Positions 42,447 to 52,158 of a stretch of DNA of 64,000 nucleotides are shown here, one piece after another. Both the position numbers and the translations under genes were made by a program. The DNA is from Endozoicomonas euniceicola (GTDB lineage: Bacteria; Pseudomonadota; Gammaproteobacteria; Pseudomonadales; Endozoicomonadaceae), in the NCBI RefSeq assembly GCF_025562755.1, contig NZ_CP103300.1:1705001-1769000 (forward strand), read 5' to 3'. The notes under the pieces were generated by a model, which made no database searches, was not told where the DNA came from, and was given only the letters and a program-made list of their open reading frames with translations. Within the stretch, counting starts at the first letter, position 1; every line of letters starts with the position of its first letter.

Positions 42447-45365
42447 ATGAAGCAACATAAAAGTTTCAGTCAGTTTATATTCCACTGGCTGTCTGGTTTT
42501 TTTTGTCTCTTTTTTATCGGTTCCCTTTGCAGCCCTGTTGCCCATGCCTTTATACAAACTCAATATACACGGGGAGAACTCTCAATAAAAACGGTAGGAA
42601 CCTCCAGTAATCAAGAAGACAACAGCTACTTAATAAACCCGGGAAGTATTCTGGTTGAGTGGCTCACCACTGGAAAAAAGTCTCTTGATAATCAGGTTCT
42701 TCCCAATAACACTTATATACGACTTTGTTTCAAGTCTCGAAAAGAAGTCCCTTTCTACCGGAGTAAATCATCTGACCCGCCCCATTTTACTTCATCCAAT
42801 AATGGCAGTTTAGATAACGAACCTTCTCAAGGTCACAATGTATCAGTACTTTTAAAAATCCAGTCAGTTTCCGGGCGTGATGTTGTCCATTATGACCCGG
42901 GAAAATGGCGTTTTAATTCCGACTGCGCATCTTTTACCAATAATACCAAAGCGACTGAGGATGAAGTCCCTGTACCCACTCAGGTTGTCATCACCACCGC
43001 GGATGAGCTCCCCATTAATTCCTCAAAAAACTATTTAATGCCTTATGAAAAACCAACACAGAATAGTGGAAAAGGTGACGTATACGCATCCGGCGGAGCT
43101 TTTGACGATGGCCCGGATGATAAAGACGATTTCTGGAAACGCCCCGGAGGCGGCTTAGAGCGAACGCTCTATGAGTGGTCACTGGACAAGCTTTCTATTT
43201 TCCTGACCCTCACCGGGCTTCAGCCCAATAAAGAGCAACAAAGGCGACCGGCCATTTACCTTGTTGTCTGGCACGACGGCTGGAGGAGTACCGACATAGC
43301 CATACCTGTAGAGTTATGGAGGGTAATGGTAAAACGCAATCATCATCAGGACCCGGGGGTACTCAGGGCATTATCACAAAATCCAGTCGATCCCACAGCG
43401 GCCTATTGGCAGTGGCTAGAACAGAATCCTGATTTGAACAAGCTTTATGGAACCAATCCTACGTTAGTCCTTGATCGTTTAAGTCTGCTCGCATTAATCC
43501 CGGGCAAGGCACCTGCCCCCGTCCGCCAGCCAGGAGGGGAACAGGGGGAAAGCAGTGGGCAAAGTGGCGAGGCGCAAAAGACCCAACAGCAAACATCGAA
43601 CCAACCTGCTGCGCCATCAGACAAAAGCATAAATGAGCATCGTGGCAGAGATGGAAAGGCTGATGATGGCGACGGTGATCATCCCCCTTCACAGAATATT
43701 AAATGCATGAATTGCGGCAAACCGGTAGTGAAGTCTAAACCTTACTGTCAGGATTGTCTTGATCTGCAGGAAGCTGCCAAAAGCCAGGTTCAGGAGAAAT
43801 ATAATACAAAACTTAATGAAGCACTGAAAGAAGCCACCAAATTTGATAACCCTCGTGCGCTCATTGAAGCAGAGACACTGATAAAAGTGGGAGCTACGCT
43901 GGAGCTTCCTTTCATAATAGAAATGCTATCGGAATTTATCAATCATGAATCTGAGATGAGTATTCAAAACAGAGCTAGAATCATTGAGCCTTGGGTAGAC
44001 CTGTGGATCAAGTCACATTTTATAGATATTGAGTCTGAAGAATGGAATAAAATGATATCGGCGGGACTAAAGGCAGAACTTGGAGATATGTATAAAGAAG
44101 AATTGTATGTATACCCAATCATTTGGTTGAAATGGCTACCAAAGAAATTCTTACAGCCTTTGTTGGATAACGAATTTGCGAATGCTATGAAGGAAAGAAA
44201 CGACTGGAACGCTCAGTTACTTAAAGAAAATGGAGCCAAAGTTAATCAAGCAGATATTGATGCCGAGCTGGAAAAAACTGTTGCTGATAACGATGTAAAT
44301 AGAACTAAAAATTTGGTTATGCTTGGAAACACAAAGTATGAGCCTGCCATGACCCTGCTGTTCAAAGATCTGTGTTCCAAAAACCATGGTTGTTATTCTA
44401 TTGCAAACAAGTATTTTGCTCATGGAGCTGTCGTTACCACCGAGATCATGCAGACCGCAATAAGCAAATACACCAACCACAAGAAAGAATTGCTAAAAAT
44501 CTTAATTGAGCAAGCTGAGCCTGGAGTTTTGGCGGCTGGCTTAAATCACGCATTTTCAATTAATAAAACCAAAGCTATACAGGCAATGGTTAAATTTGGA
44601 GGTGATACCATTACCTCATTGATCACCGTAGAGCTCATGCAGAGCGGCAAATACTCCTACTTTCAGTATGCCCTTAATCTAGCTGATGGCGCTTTACTCT
44701 CTCCGGGTATCGCAGATGCAGGACTTCAGGAAGCTATTTTGAAAGGAAGTTCCAACAAAGCTAAACAATGGATAAAGCTTGGTGCTGTTGCTGACGCTAG
44801 TCAGCTTGCTAAGGGGCTTGAAAAGGCAGCCGAACGTGGTAAATCAAGTGCTGCCAAAGGGTGGATAGAACTTGGTGCTGTTGCTGACGCCAGTCAGCTT
44901 GCTAAGGGGCTTGAAAAGGCAGCCGAATGTGGTAGATCAAGTGCTGCCAAAGGGTGGATAGAACTTGGTGCTGTTGCTGACGCTAGTCAGCTTGCTAAGG
45001 GGCTTGAAAAGGCAGCCGAACATGGTAGATCAAGTGCTGCCAAAGGGTGGATAGAACTTGGTGCTCCTTTTGACGTTGACCAGCTTAATAAAGGGCTTGA
45101 AGCGACAATCAGAAAAGGTGATTTTGATTCTGCCATGGAATGGATGCGTATTGGAGCTGAACTCAATCAGGAAATTATCAATAAAGGGCTTGAAGTTGCA
45201 GCCGAAAGAGGTGATTTTGCTTATGTCAAAAAATGGGTGGGGCGTGGAGCTAAACTCAGCCAGAAAATTATCAATAAAGGGGTTGAAGCATCCATCAAAA
45301 ATAATGATCTTCACAGTGCCAGGAAGTGGAAGAAACTGAAACCCAGTCCTGAGCAAAGCCGATAA
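42447..45365 (+). CDS. Tandem exported ankyrin-like repeat protein, copy 9
   Basis: 972 aa. Head type 1 with GELSIKTV in place of GEPSIKTV; the middle of the N-terminal domain (LERTLYEWSLDKLSIFLTLT) matches copies 2-5 and the linker is type B. After the compact helical half, three consecutive 31-residue units GAVADASQLAKGLEKAAE.G.SSAAKGWIEL occur, then a fourth related unit and two units of the copy 1 kind (GLEVAAERGDFAYVKKWVGR), with the end LKPSPEQSR. The repeat domain has therefore grown by local tandem duplication. The upstream region is the copy 1-like type. Confidence 0.85.
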   Translation: MKQHKSFSQFIFHWLSGFFCLFFIGSLCSPVAHAFIQTQYTRGELSIKTVGTSSNQEDNSYLINPGSILVEWLTTGKKSLDNQVLPNNTYIRLCFKSRKEVPFYRSKSSDPPHFTSSNNGSLDNEPSQGHNVSVLLKIQSVSGRDVVHYDPGKWRFNSDCASFTNNTKATEDEVPVPTQVVITTADELPINSSKNYLMPYEKPTQNSGKGDVYASGGAFDDGPDDKDDFWKRPGGGLERTLYEWSLDKLSIFLTLTGLQPNKEQQRRPAIYLVVWHDGWRSTDIAIPVELWRVMVKRNHHQDPGVLRALSQNPVDPTAAYWQWLEQNPDLNKLYGTNPTLVLDRLSLLALIPGKAPAPVRQPGGEQGESSGQSGEAQKTQQQTSNQPAAPSDKSINEHRGRDGKADDGDGDHPPSQNIKCMNCGKPVVKSKPYCQDCLDLQEAAKSQVQEKYNTKLNEALKEATKFDNPRALIEAETLIKVGATLELPFIIEMLSEFINHESEMSIQNRARIIEPWVDLWIKSHFIDIESEEWNKMISAGLKAELGDMYKEELYVYPIIWLKWLPKKFLQPLLDNEFANAMKERNDWNAQLLKENGAKVNQADIDAELEKTVADNDVNRTKNLVMLGNTKYEPAMTLLFKDLCSKNHGCYSIANKYFAHGAVVTTEIMQTAISKYTNHKKELLKILIEQAEPGVLAAGLNHAFSINKTKAIQAMVKFGGDTITSLITVELMQSGKYSYFQYALNLADGALLSPGIADAGLQEAILKGSSNKAKQWIKLGAVADASQLAKGLEKAAERGKSSAAKGWIELGAVADASQLAKGLEKAAECGRSSAAKGWIELGAVADASQLAKGLEKAAEHGRSSAAKGWIELGAPFDVDQLNKGLEATIRKGDFDSAMEWMRIGAELNQEIINKGLEVAAERGDFAYVKKWVGRGAKLSQKIINKGVEASIKNNDLHSARKWKKLKPSPEQSR
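44781..45059 (+). repeat. Three 93-bp in-frame tandem units in copy 9
   Basis: Units at 44781-44873, 44874-44966 and 44967-45059 differ at only a few positions (for example the codons giving AERGK, AECGR and AEHGR). Each encodes 31 residues, one helical-repeat unit. The near-identity indicates recent slippage or unequal exchange. Confidence 0.92.
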
Positions 45366-45506
45366 AATTACTTTCCGGAACAGGTTCCTTGAATGTTTCC
45401 CGGAAATACTCAAGGAACAGAAGATGTTACTGTTGCTTTCTGCTCTATTTGCATCTCATAAAATACTGACTAGACTCTGAGCTCTGCAAAATCAGAGTGA
45501 CCCGTC

Positions 45507-48116
45507 ATGAAGCAACATAAAAGTTTCAGTCAGTTTATATTCCACTGGCTGGCTGGTTTTTTTTGTCTCTTTTTTATCGGTTCCCTTTGCAGCCCTGTTG
45601 CCCATGCCTTTATACAAACTCAATATACACGGGGAGAACCCTCAATAAAAACGGTAGGCACCTCCAGTAATCAAGAAGACGACAGCTACTTAATAAATCC
45701 GGGAAGTATTCTGGTTGAGTGGCTCACCACTGGAAAAAAGTCTCTTGATAATCAGGTTCTTCCCAATAACACTTATATACGACTTTGTTTCAAGTCTCGA
45801 AAAGAAGTCTCTTTCTACCGGAGTGAATCGTCTGACCCGACCCATTTTACTTCATCCAATAATGGCAGTTTAATTAACGAACCTTCTCAAGGTCACAATG
45901 TATCAGTGCTTTTAAAAATCCAGTCAGTTTCCGGGCGTGATGTTGTCCATTATGACCCGGGAAAGTGGCGTTTTAATTCCGACTGCGCATCTTTCACCAA
46001 TAATGCGAAAACGACTGAGGATGAAGTCCCTGTACCCACTCAGGTTGTCATCACCACCGCAGATGAGCTCCCCATTAATTCCTCAAAAAACTATTTAATG
46101 CCTTATGAAAAACCAACACAGAATAGTGGAAAAGGTGACGTATACGCATCCGGCGGAGCTTTTGACGATGGCCCGGATGATAAAGACGATTTCTGGAAAC
46201 GCCCCGGAGGCGGCTTAGAGCGGATACTCTATGCATGGTCACTGGACAAGCTTTCTATTCTCCTGACCCAGATCGGGCTTCAGCCCTATAAAGAGCAAGA
46301 AAGGCGACCGGCCATTTACCTTGTTGTCTGGCACGACGGCTGGAGAAGTACCAATATAGCCATACCTGTAGAGTTATGGAGGGTAATAGCAAAACGCAAT
46401 CATCATCAGGACCCGAGAGTACTCAGGGCATTATCACAAAACCCCGTTGATCCCACAGCGGCCTATTGGCAATGGGTAAAACAGAATCCTGATTTGAACA
46501 AGCTTTATGGAACCAATCCTACGTTAATACTTGATCGTTTAAGTCTGCTCGCATTAATCCCGGGAAAGGCACCTGCCCCCGTCCGCCAGCCAGGAGGGGA
46601 ACAGGGGGAAAGCAGTGGGCAAAGTGGCGGCACGCAAAACACCCACCAGCAAGCATCGCATCAACCGCCTGAGACACCAGGCAATAACATCAATGAACAT
46701 CATAACAGCGGTGAAAAGGGCGATGGAGATGGCGATCATCCCGGCCCGTCCCGGAATATCAAATGCGCACAGTGTGGCGTGAACCCACGAGTGGAGCCTA
46801 AACTTTACTGTCAGGATTGTCTTGAACAACAGGAAGCTGCCAAAAGCCCGGTTCAGGAGAAAGATAATACAGAACTGAATGAAGCACTGAAAGAAGCCAC
46901 AATATTTGGTGACTTACATACGTTCTCACAAGCAGAGAAACTGATAGAACAAGGAGCTACGCTGGAGCTTTCTTTCATAATTGAAAAGCTATCGGAATTT
47001 TTCAACCCTAAACCTGAGATGAGTATTTGGTCCACTCTGACAAGTATGTTTTTTCATTCTGAACCCGTAAAAAAGTGGTATAGAATCGAAGACATTCAGC
47101 CTTGGGTAAAGCTGTGGATCAAATCACATTTTATAGATACTGAGTCTGAAGAATGGAATAATCTGATCCTGGAAGAAATAAAAGCGCAATACGAAGACCT
47201 GATGGAAGGCATGATTGATACCTACCCAAAAATTTTGCTTACGTGGCTATCAAAAAAATTCTCACAGCCTTTTTTGGATGGCGAATTTGTGAAAGCTTTG
47301 AAGGAAAGAAAATACTGGTACGCACGGACATTAAAAAGCAATAGCGCCCAAGTTAATCAAAAAGATATTGATGCTGAGCTGGAAAAGGCTGTGGCTGATA
47401 ACGATGTAGAGAGAACTAAAACTTTAGTTAGCCTTGGAAGCACAGATTACGGGCCTGCTATGACCCTGCTGCTCAAAAATTTATGTTCCGAAAACCGTGA
47501 ATCTTATTCTATTACAAACAATTATTTCACTCACGGAGCTGTTGTCACCACCGAGGTCATGAAATTCGCTATAAGTGAATTTACTCATCATAAAAAAGCG
47601 TTGCTAAGAGAGTTAATTAAGCAAGCTCAGCCTGAAGTTTTGGAGGCAGGGTTGAATCACGCATTTTCAATTAATAAAACCGAAGCTATAGAGGCACTGA
47701 TTACATTGGGATGCGGTGCCATTACCCCATTGATCACCGTAGAGCTCATGCAGAGCAGCCAATATTCCTACTCTTATTATGCTGACATACTAAAAAAGCT
47801 GGAAGAAGTTGACGTTTCACTCTCCAGGGGTATCGCTGAAGCGGGGCTTCAAAACGCTATTTTGAATGGATACCCCAATGATGCTGAACTCTGGATAGAG
47901 CATGGTGCTTCTGCTGACGTTGATCAGCTCACTAAGGGGCTTGAAGCGGCAGTCAAAAAAGGTGCATTTAGTTTTACCAAAAAATGGGTGAAGCTTGGCG
48001 CTAAACTCAGCCAGGAAATTATCAATAAAGGGATTGAAGCATCCATCAAGAGGAGTGATTTTGAGAGCTTCGGGGAGTGGAAGGAACTGAAACCCAGTCC
48101 TGAGCAAAGCCAATAA
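45507..48116 (+). CDS. Tandem exported ankyrin-like repeat protein, copy 10
   Basis: 869 aa. Head type 1 with LINEPSQGHN as in copies 1 and 11, linker type A (PETPGNNIN..., CAQCGVNPRVEPKLYCQDC). The first part of the helical half (FFHSEPVKKWYRIEDIQPWV, SKKFSQPFLDGEFVKALKER) matches copy 3. The remainder is its own variant (TLKSNSAQVNQKDIDAELEK, GLEAAVKKGAFSFTKKWVKL), ending LKPSPEQSQ. RVIAKRNHHQD in the N-terminal domain is shared only with copy 11. Standard spacers lie on both sides. Confidence 0.85.
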   Translation: MKQHKSFSQFIFHWLAGFFCLFFIGSLCSPVAHAFIQTQYTRGEPSIKTVGTSSNQEDDSYLINPGSILVEWLTTGKKSLDNQVLPNNTYIRLCFKSRKEVSFYRSESSDPTHFTSSNNGSLINEPSQGHNVSVLLKIQSVSGRDVVHYDPGKWRFNSDCASFTNNAKTTEDEVPVPTQVVITTADELPINSSKNYLMPYEKPTQNSGKGDVYASGGAFDDGPDDKDDFWKRPGGGLERILYAWSLDKLSILLTQIGLQPYKEQERRPAIYLVVWHDGWRSTNIAIPVELWRVIAKRNHHQDPRVLRALSQNPVDPTAAYWQWVKQNPDLNKLYGTNPTLILDRLSLLALIPGKAPAPVRQPGGEQGESSGQSGGTQNTHQQASHQPPETPGNNINEHHNSGEKGDGDGDHPGPSRNIKCAQCGVNPRVEPKLYCQDCLEQQEAAKSPVQEKDNTELNEALKEATIFGDLHTFSQAEKLIEQGATLELSFIIEKLSEFFNPKPEMSIWSTLTSMFFHSEPVKKWYRIEDIQPWVKLWIKSHFIDTESEEWNNLILEEIKAQYEDLMEGMIDTYPKILLTWLSKKFSQPFLDGEFVKALKERKYWYARTLKSNSAQVNQKDIDAELEKAVADNDVERTKTLVSLGSTDYGPAMTLLLKNLCSENRESYSITNNYFTHGAVVTTEVMKFAISEFTHHKKALLRELIKQAQPEVLEAGLNHAFSINKTEAIEALITLGCGAITPLITVELMQSSQYSYSYYADILKKLEEVDVSLSRGIAEAGLQNAILNGYPNDAELWIEHGASADVDQLTKGLEAAVKKGAFSFTKKWVKLGAKLSQEIINKGIEASIKRSDFESFGEWKELKPSPEQSQ

Positions 48117-48257
48117 AATTACTTTCCGGAACAGGTTCCTTGAATGTTTCCCGGAAATACTCAAGGAACAGAAGATGTTACTGTTGCTTTCTGCTCTATT
48201 TGCATCTCATAAAATACTGACTAGACTCTGAGCTCGGCAAAATCAGAGTGACCCGTC

Positions 48258-50999
48258 ATGAAGCAAAATAAAAGTTTCAGTCAGTTTATATTCCACTGGC
48301 TGGCTGGTTTTTTTTGTCTCTTTTTTATCGGTTCCCTTTGCAGCCCTGTTGCCCATGCCTTTATACAAACTCAATATACACGGGGAGAACCCTCAATAAA
48401 AACGGTAGGAACCTCCAGTAATCAAGAAGACAACAGCTACTTAATAAACCCGGGAAGTATTCTGGTTGAGTGGCTCACCACTGGAAAAAAGTCTTCTGAT
48501 AATCAGGCTCTTCCCGACAACACTTATATACGACTTTGTTTCAAGTCTCGAAAAGAAGTCTCTTTCTACCGGAGTAAATCATCTGATCCGACCCATTTTA
48601 CTTCATCCAATAATGGCAGTTTAATTAACGAACCTTCTCAAGGTCACAATGTATCAGTGCTTTTAAAAATCCAGTCAGTTTCCGGGCGTGATGTTGTCCA
48701 TTATGACCCGGGAAAGTGGCGTTTTAATTCCGACTGCGCATCTTTCACCAATAATGCGAAAACGACTGAGGATGAAGCCCCTGTACCCACTCAGGTTGTC
48801 ATCACCACCGCAGATGAGCTCCCCATTAATTCCTCAAAAAACTATTTAATGCCTTATGAAAAACCAACACAGAATAGTGGAAAAGGTGACGTATACGCAT
48901 CCGGCGGAGCTTTTGACGATGGCCCGGATGATAAAGACGATTTCTGGAAACGCCCCGGAGGCGGCTTAGAGCGAACGTTCTATGCATGGTCACTGGACAA
49001 GCTTTCTATTCTCCTGACCCAGATCGGGCTTCAGCCCTATAAAGAGCAAGAAAGGCGACCGGCCATTTACCTTGTTGTCTGGCACGACGGCTGGAGAAGT
49101 ACCAATATAGCCATACCTGTAGAGTTATGGAGGGTAATAGCAAAACGCAATCATCATCAGGACCCGAGAGTACTCAGGGCATTATCACAAAACCCCGTTG
49201 ATCCCACAGCGGCCTATTGGCAATGGGTAAAACAGAATCCTGATTTGAACAAGCTTTATGGAACCAATCCTACGTTAATACTTGATCGTTTAAGTCAGCT
49301 CGCATTAATTCCGGGCAAGGCACCTGCCCCCATCCGCCAGCCAGGAGGGGAACAGGAGAAAAGCAGTGGGCAAAGTGGCGGCGAGCAAAATAGCGGTCAG
49401 CAAGCATCGCATCAACCGTCTGAGACACCAGACAATAACATTAATAAACATCATGGCAGGGGTGAAAGGGGCGATGGAGATGGCGATCATCCCGGCCCGT
49501 CCCGGAATATCAAATGCGCACAGTGTGGCGTGAACCCACGAGTGGAGCCTAAACTTTACTGCTGGGATTGTCTTGAGCAACAGAAAGCTGCCAAAAGGCC
49601 TATTCAGAAGAAAGGTAATAAAGGACTGAATGAAGCACTGAAAAAAACCATAATATTTGGTGACGTAGGTGCGCTCTTACAAGCAGATGAACTGATAGAA
49701 AAAGGAGCTACGCTGGAGCTTTCTTTCATAATAGAAAAGCTATCGCAATTTATCGATCCTGAACCTGAACCTGAGATGAGTATTTGGTCCACTCTAACAA
49801 GTATGTTTTTTCAAATACTGGGCTATGAACCCGTAAAACCCGTAAAACCCGTAAAAGAGAGAGACAGAGTTAAAACCATTGAGCCTTGGGTAGATCTGTG
49901 GATAGAATCAAATTTTATAGATATTGAGTCTGAAGAATGGAATGAGCTGATATTGACAGGACTAAAAGCTGAATACAAAGATCTGATTGAAGATGAAATA
50001 GATACCTACCCAAGAATTTGGCTTAAGTGGCTATCAAAAAAATTCTCACAGCCTTTTTTGGATAACGAATTTGTGAACGCTGTGAAGGAAAGAAAATACT
50101 GGAACGCTATATCACTCAAAAACAATGGAGCTAAAGTTAATCAAACAGATATTGATGCTGAGCTGGAAAAAGCCGTGGCTGATAACGATGCAGAGAGAAC
50201 TGAAAATTTGCATAGTCTTGGAAGCACAAGGTATGAGCCTGCTTTGACCCTGCTGCTCAAAGATTTGTGTTACAAAAACCTTTATTCTTATTCTATTGCA
50301 AACGATTATTTAGCTCAGGGAGCTGTTGTCACCACCGAGATAATGAAGATCATGATCAGAATGGTAGAACGTACTGAGAATAAAGACAATTTGCTAAAAA
50401 TGTTAATTAATCAAGCTCAGCCTGAAGTTTTGACGGCTGGGTTGGATTACGCATTTTCACTGAATAAAACCGAAGCTATAGAGGTACTGATTAAATTGGG
50501 AGGCAGTACCATTACCTCATTGATCACCCCAGAGCTCATGCAGGGCACAAACTATTCCTACTCTGCTTATGTCAGCATACTAAAAAGAAATCTGAAAAGT
50601 GACGCTTCACTCTCCAGAGACATCACTAAAGCGGGGCTTCAAAACGCTATTTTGAGCGGAGACTCCAATGATGCTCAATTCTGGATAAAGCATGGTGCTT
50701 CTGCTGAAGTTTATCAGCTTACTAAGGGGCTTGAAGCGGCAGCCGAAAGAGGTAATTTTAAAAATGCCAAAGAATGGGTGGAGCTTGGAGCTGAACTCAG
50801 CAAGAAAATCACCAATAAAGGGCTTAAAGCAGTAGCCAGAAGAGGTAATTTTAAACATGCCAAAGAATGGGTGGAGCTTGGAGCTGAGCTCAGCAAGAAA
50901 ATAATCAGTAACGGGCTTGATGCAGCCATCAAAGCTATCGATATTGAGAGTGCCAGGAGTTGGCGGAAACTGAAACTCAGTCCTGAGCAAAGCCAATAA
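48258..50999 (+). CDS. Tandem exported ankyrin-like repeat protein, copy 11 (last)
   Basis: 913 aa. The start reads MKQNKSFSQ instead of MKQHKSFSQ. The head is a hybrid (NQEDNSYLIN of type 1, then SSDNQALPDNTYI of type 2). Linker type A is modified (SGGEQNSGQQASHQPSETP, YCWDC for YCQDC). The helical half has local expansions PEPEPEM and PVKPVKPVK. Two adjacent near-identical units (GNFKNAKEWVELGAELSKKI and GNFKHAKEWVELGAELSKKI) precede the end LKLSPEQSQ. It is convergent with the AraC-type gene, whose stop codon lies 36 bp downstream in a truncated version of the array spacer. Confidence 0.85.
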   Translation: MKQNKSFSQFIFHWLAGFFCLFFIGSLCSPVAHAFIQTQYTRGEPSIKTVGTSSNQEDNSYLINPGSILVEWLTTGKKSSDNQALPDNTYIRLCFKSRKEVSFYRSKSSDPTHFTSSNNGSLINEPSQGHNVSVLLKIQSVSGRDVVHYDPGKWRFNSDCASFTNNAKTTEDEAPVPTQVVITTADELPINSSKNYLMPYEKPTQNSGKGDVYASGGAFDDGPDDKDDFWKRPGGGLERTFYAWSLDKLSILLTQIGLQPYKEQERRPAIYLVVWHDGWRSTNIAIPVELWRVIAKRNHHQDPRVLRALSQNPVDPTAAYWQWVKQNPDLNKLYGTNPTLILDRLSQLALIPGKAPAPIRQPGGEQEKSSGQSGGEQNSGQQASHQPSETPDNNINKHHGRGERGDGDGDHPGPSRNIKCAQCGVNPRVEPKLYCWDCLEQQKAAKRPIQKKGNKGLNEALKKTIIFGDVGALLQADELIEKGATLELSFIIEKLSQFIDPEPEPEMSIWSTLTSMFFQILGYEPVKPVKPVKERDRVKTIEPWVDLWIESNFIDIESEEWNELILTGLKAEYKDLIEDEIDTYPRIWLKWLSKKFSQPFLDNEFVNAVKERKYWNAISLKNNGAKVNQTDIDAELEKAVADNDAERTENLHSLGSTRYEPALTLLLKDLCYKNLYSYSIANDYLAQGAVVTTEIMKIMIRMVERTENKDNLLKMLINQAQPEVLTAGLDYAFSLNKTEAIEVLIKLGGSTITSLITPELMQGTNYSYSAYVSILKRNLKSDASLSRDITKAGLQNAILSGDSNDAQFWIKHGASAEVYQLTKGLEAAAERGNFKNAKEWVELGAELSKKITNKGLKAVARRGNFKHAKEWVELGAELSKKIISNGLDAAIKAIDIESARSWRKLKLSPEQSQ
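49830..49856 (+). repeat. Three CCCGTAAAA units in copy 11
   Basis: A 9-bp in-frame triplication encoding PVK three times, where other copies have a single PVK. It adds six residues at the start of the helical half. A 6-bp repeat encoding PEPEPE lies about 70 bp upstream. Confidence 0.85.
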
Positions 51000-51035
51000 A
51001 ATTACTTCCCGGAAATACTCAAGGAACAGAAGATT

Positions 51036-52127
51036 TTACTGTTGCTTTCTGCTCTGGCTCGGACTGACTCCTGACCAGCGTTTAAAAGCCCGGGAAAAGG
51101 CACTCAGGTCGGAAAAGCCGAGCCGGAAAGCAATATCAGTCATAGTGATATCAGGATCACGCATCAACAGCAGGGCTTTTTCAAAACGGTATTTTTCCAG
51201 CAAGCTGCGGTAGCTCATACCCAGAGCGGCCAGTCTGCGATTCAGGGTGCGGGAACTGACGAACAGTTCTGAGGCCACCTGCTTTTCCGACAGATCAGCC
51301 AGACTGGGCTTACTGTCCAGAACCCGGTAGACCTGCATAACAATATTCTGCTCCGAAATCTGTTCGACCTGACTACGCAACAGGCTCAGGACACCCAGAT
51401 AAAGCTCGCTGTCACCGTGTTTCAGTGGTGTTTGCAGGTGCTCTGCCCGAATACGGATTTTTCGCACTGGATGGTTAAGAGTGATAGAGCACTGGCAGTA
51501 AGCTGCAAATTGCTGAAGAACCGTTTCACTACAGGCTACCTGACCCATCTGAACTTCTATATCCGTCACCGGCTCTGAGGTAGCCTGATGAATAAACTTC
51601 AGCAGGACGGCCAGATACAGTGTGATGCCCAGATGGGAAACCCGGGTTTCTTCATCAAAGGGCTGGCTGCTAAGCAACCATAACTCGGCATCCCCGGTAT
51701 CAGTCTGGTGGTAGTGCAGCCTCAGGGGCATAGAGAGGTAAGCGCAGTAATCACTGGCATTTTTAAGCAGGGTGGCCAGATTGGGTGCCAACCACAGGGA
51801 CAGGGAGTAGCAACCAAACGTCAGTGGTTGAACACCTTGTGCGATTTTAGCCAGAAACAATGGATCACCAGAAGCCTCGCAGGCCTGAGCCAGCATCTTT
51901 TTGGTGTCGCGTATATCATCAATATCGCCGGTATGCGCTTGCTGAGGTTCCAGAGGTAACTCTATTGAACCAGCCGCCTGCTGGATTAGCTCCCGCCAGC
52001 CTTTGTGAATTGAGAACGGAGTGACTTTAGAACCTTGTGCCATCGTGATTACATCGTTTCGGGCATGAAGCAGAATAGTAACCTGTGGATCGGTGATCTT
52101 AAAGCCTCTGATTCCTTGTTTTCCCAT
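51036..52127 (-). CDS. AraC-family transcriptional regulator
   Basis: 363 aa. The C-terminal double helix-turn-helix is clear: SEKQVASELFVSSRTLNRRL and YRFEKALLLMRDPDITMTDI, with FRLGFSDLSAFSRAFKRWSG giving the second recognition helix. The N-terminal 200 residues look like the AraC-type ligand-binding region of the OruR/ArgR-like group (SIELPLEPQQAH, GCYSLSLWLAPN). The effector is unknown. It is convergent with the tandem array, and its last codons are the sequence copied into most array spacers. It could regulate neighbouring exported-protein genes, but no operator was identified. Confidence 0.88.
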   Translation of the reverse strand: MGKQGIRGFKITDPQVTILLHARNDVITMAQGSKVTPFSIHKGWRELIQQAAGSIELPLEPQQAHTGDIDDIRDTKKMLAQACEASGDPLFLAKIAQGVQPLTFGCYSLSLWLAPNLATLLKNASDYCAYLSMPLRLHYHQTDTGDAELWLLSSQPFDEETRVSHLGITLYLAVLLKFIHQATSEPVTDIEVQMGQVACSETVLQQFAAYCQCSITLNHPVRKIRIRAEHLQTPLKHGDSELYLGVLSLLRSQVEQISEQNIVMQVYRVLDSKPSLADLSEKQVASELFVSSRTLNRRLAALGMSYRSLLEKYRFEKALLLMRDPDITMTDIAFRLGFSDLSAFSRAFKRWSGVSPSQSRKQQ

Positions 52128-52158
52128 GACTGTCGTAGTGTCACGAAAATGGTCAGGG

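Larger units (their letters stand above)
19546..50999 (+). repeat. Tandem array of eleven paralogous exported-protein genes (31.5 kb)
   Basis: Eleven same-strand genes start at 19546, 22291, 25049, 27807, 30555, 33498, 36207, 39406, 42447, 45507 and 48258, with a basic period of about 2.75 kb. They share a near-identical first kilobase (signal peptide plus N-terminal domain) and, in eight of ten spacers, the same 141-142 bp intergenic sequence (one of these enlarged by a mobile element). The 3' halves differ between copies in a modular way. All frames are open, so none is a simple pseudogene. Confidence 0.95.

Noticed and set aside
20544..50996. Many minus-strand ORFs of 60-146 aa recurring in each array copy
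   Set aside because: They recur only because the sense genes are duplicated, have no start signals, and change with the sense codons. They are shadows.
19546..50999. Tandem array as an assembly duplication artefact
   Set aside because: The copies differ from one another throughout their 3' halves and in spacers and insertions, so they cannot be one locus assembled repeatedly. The exact copy number still needs long reads.
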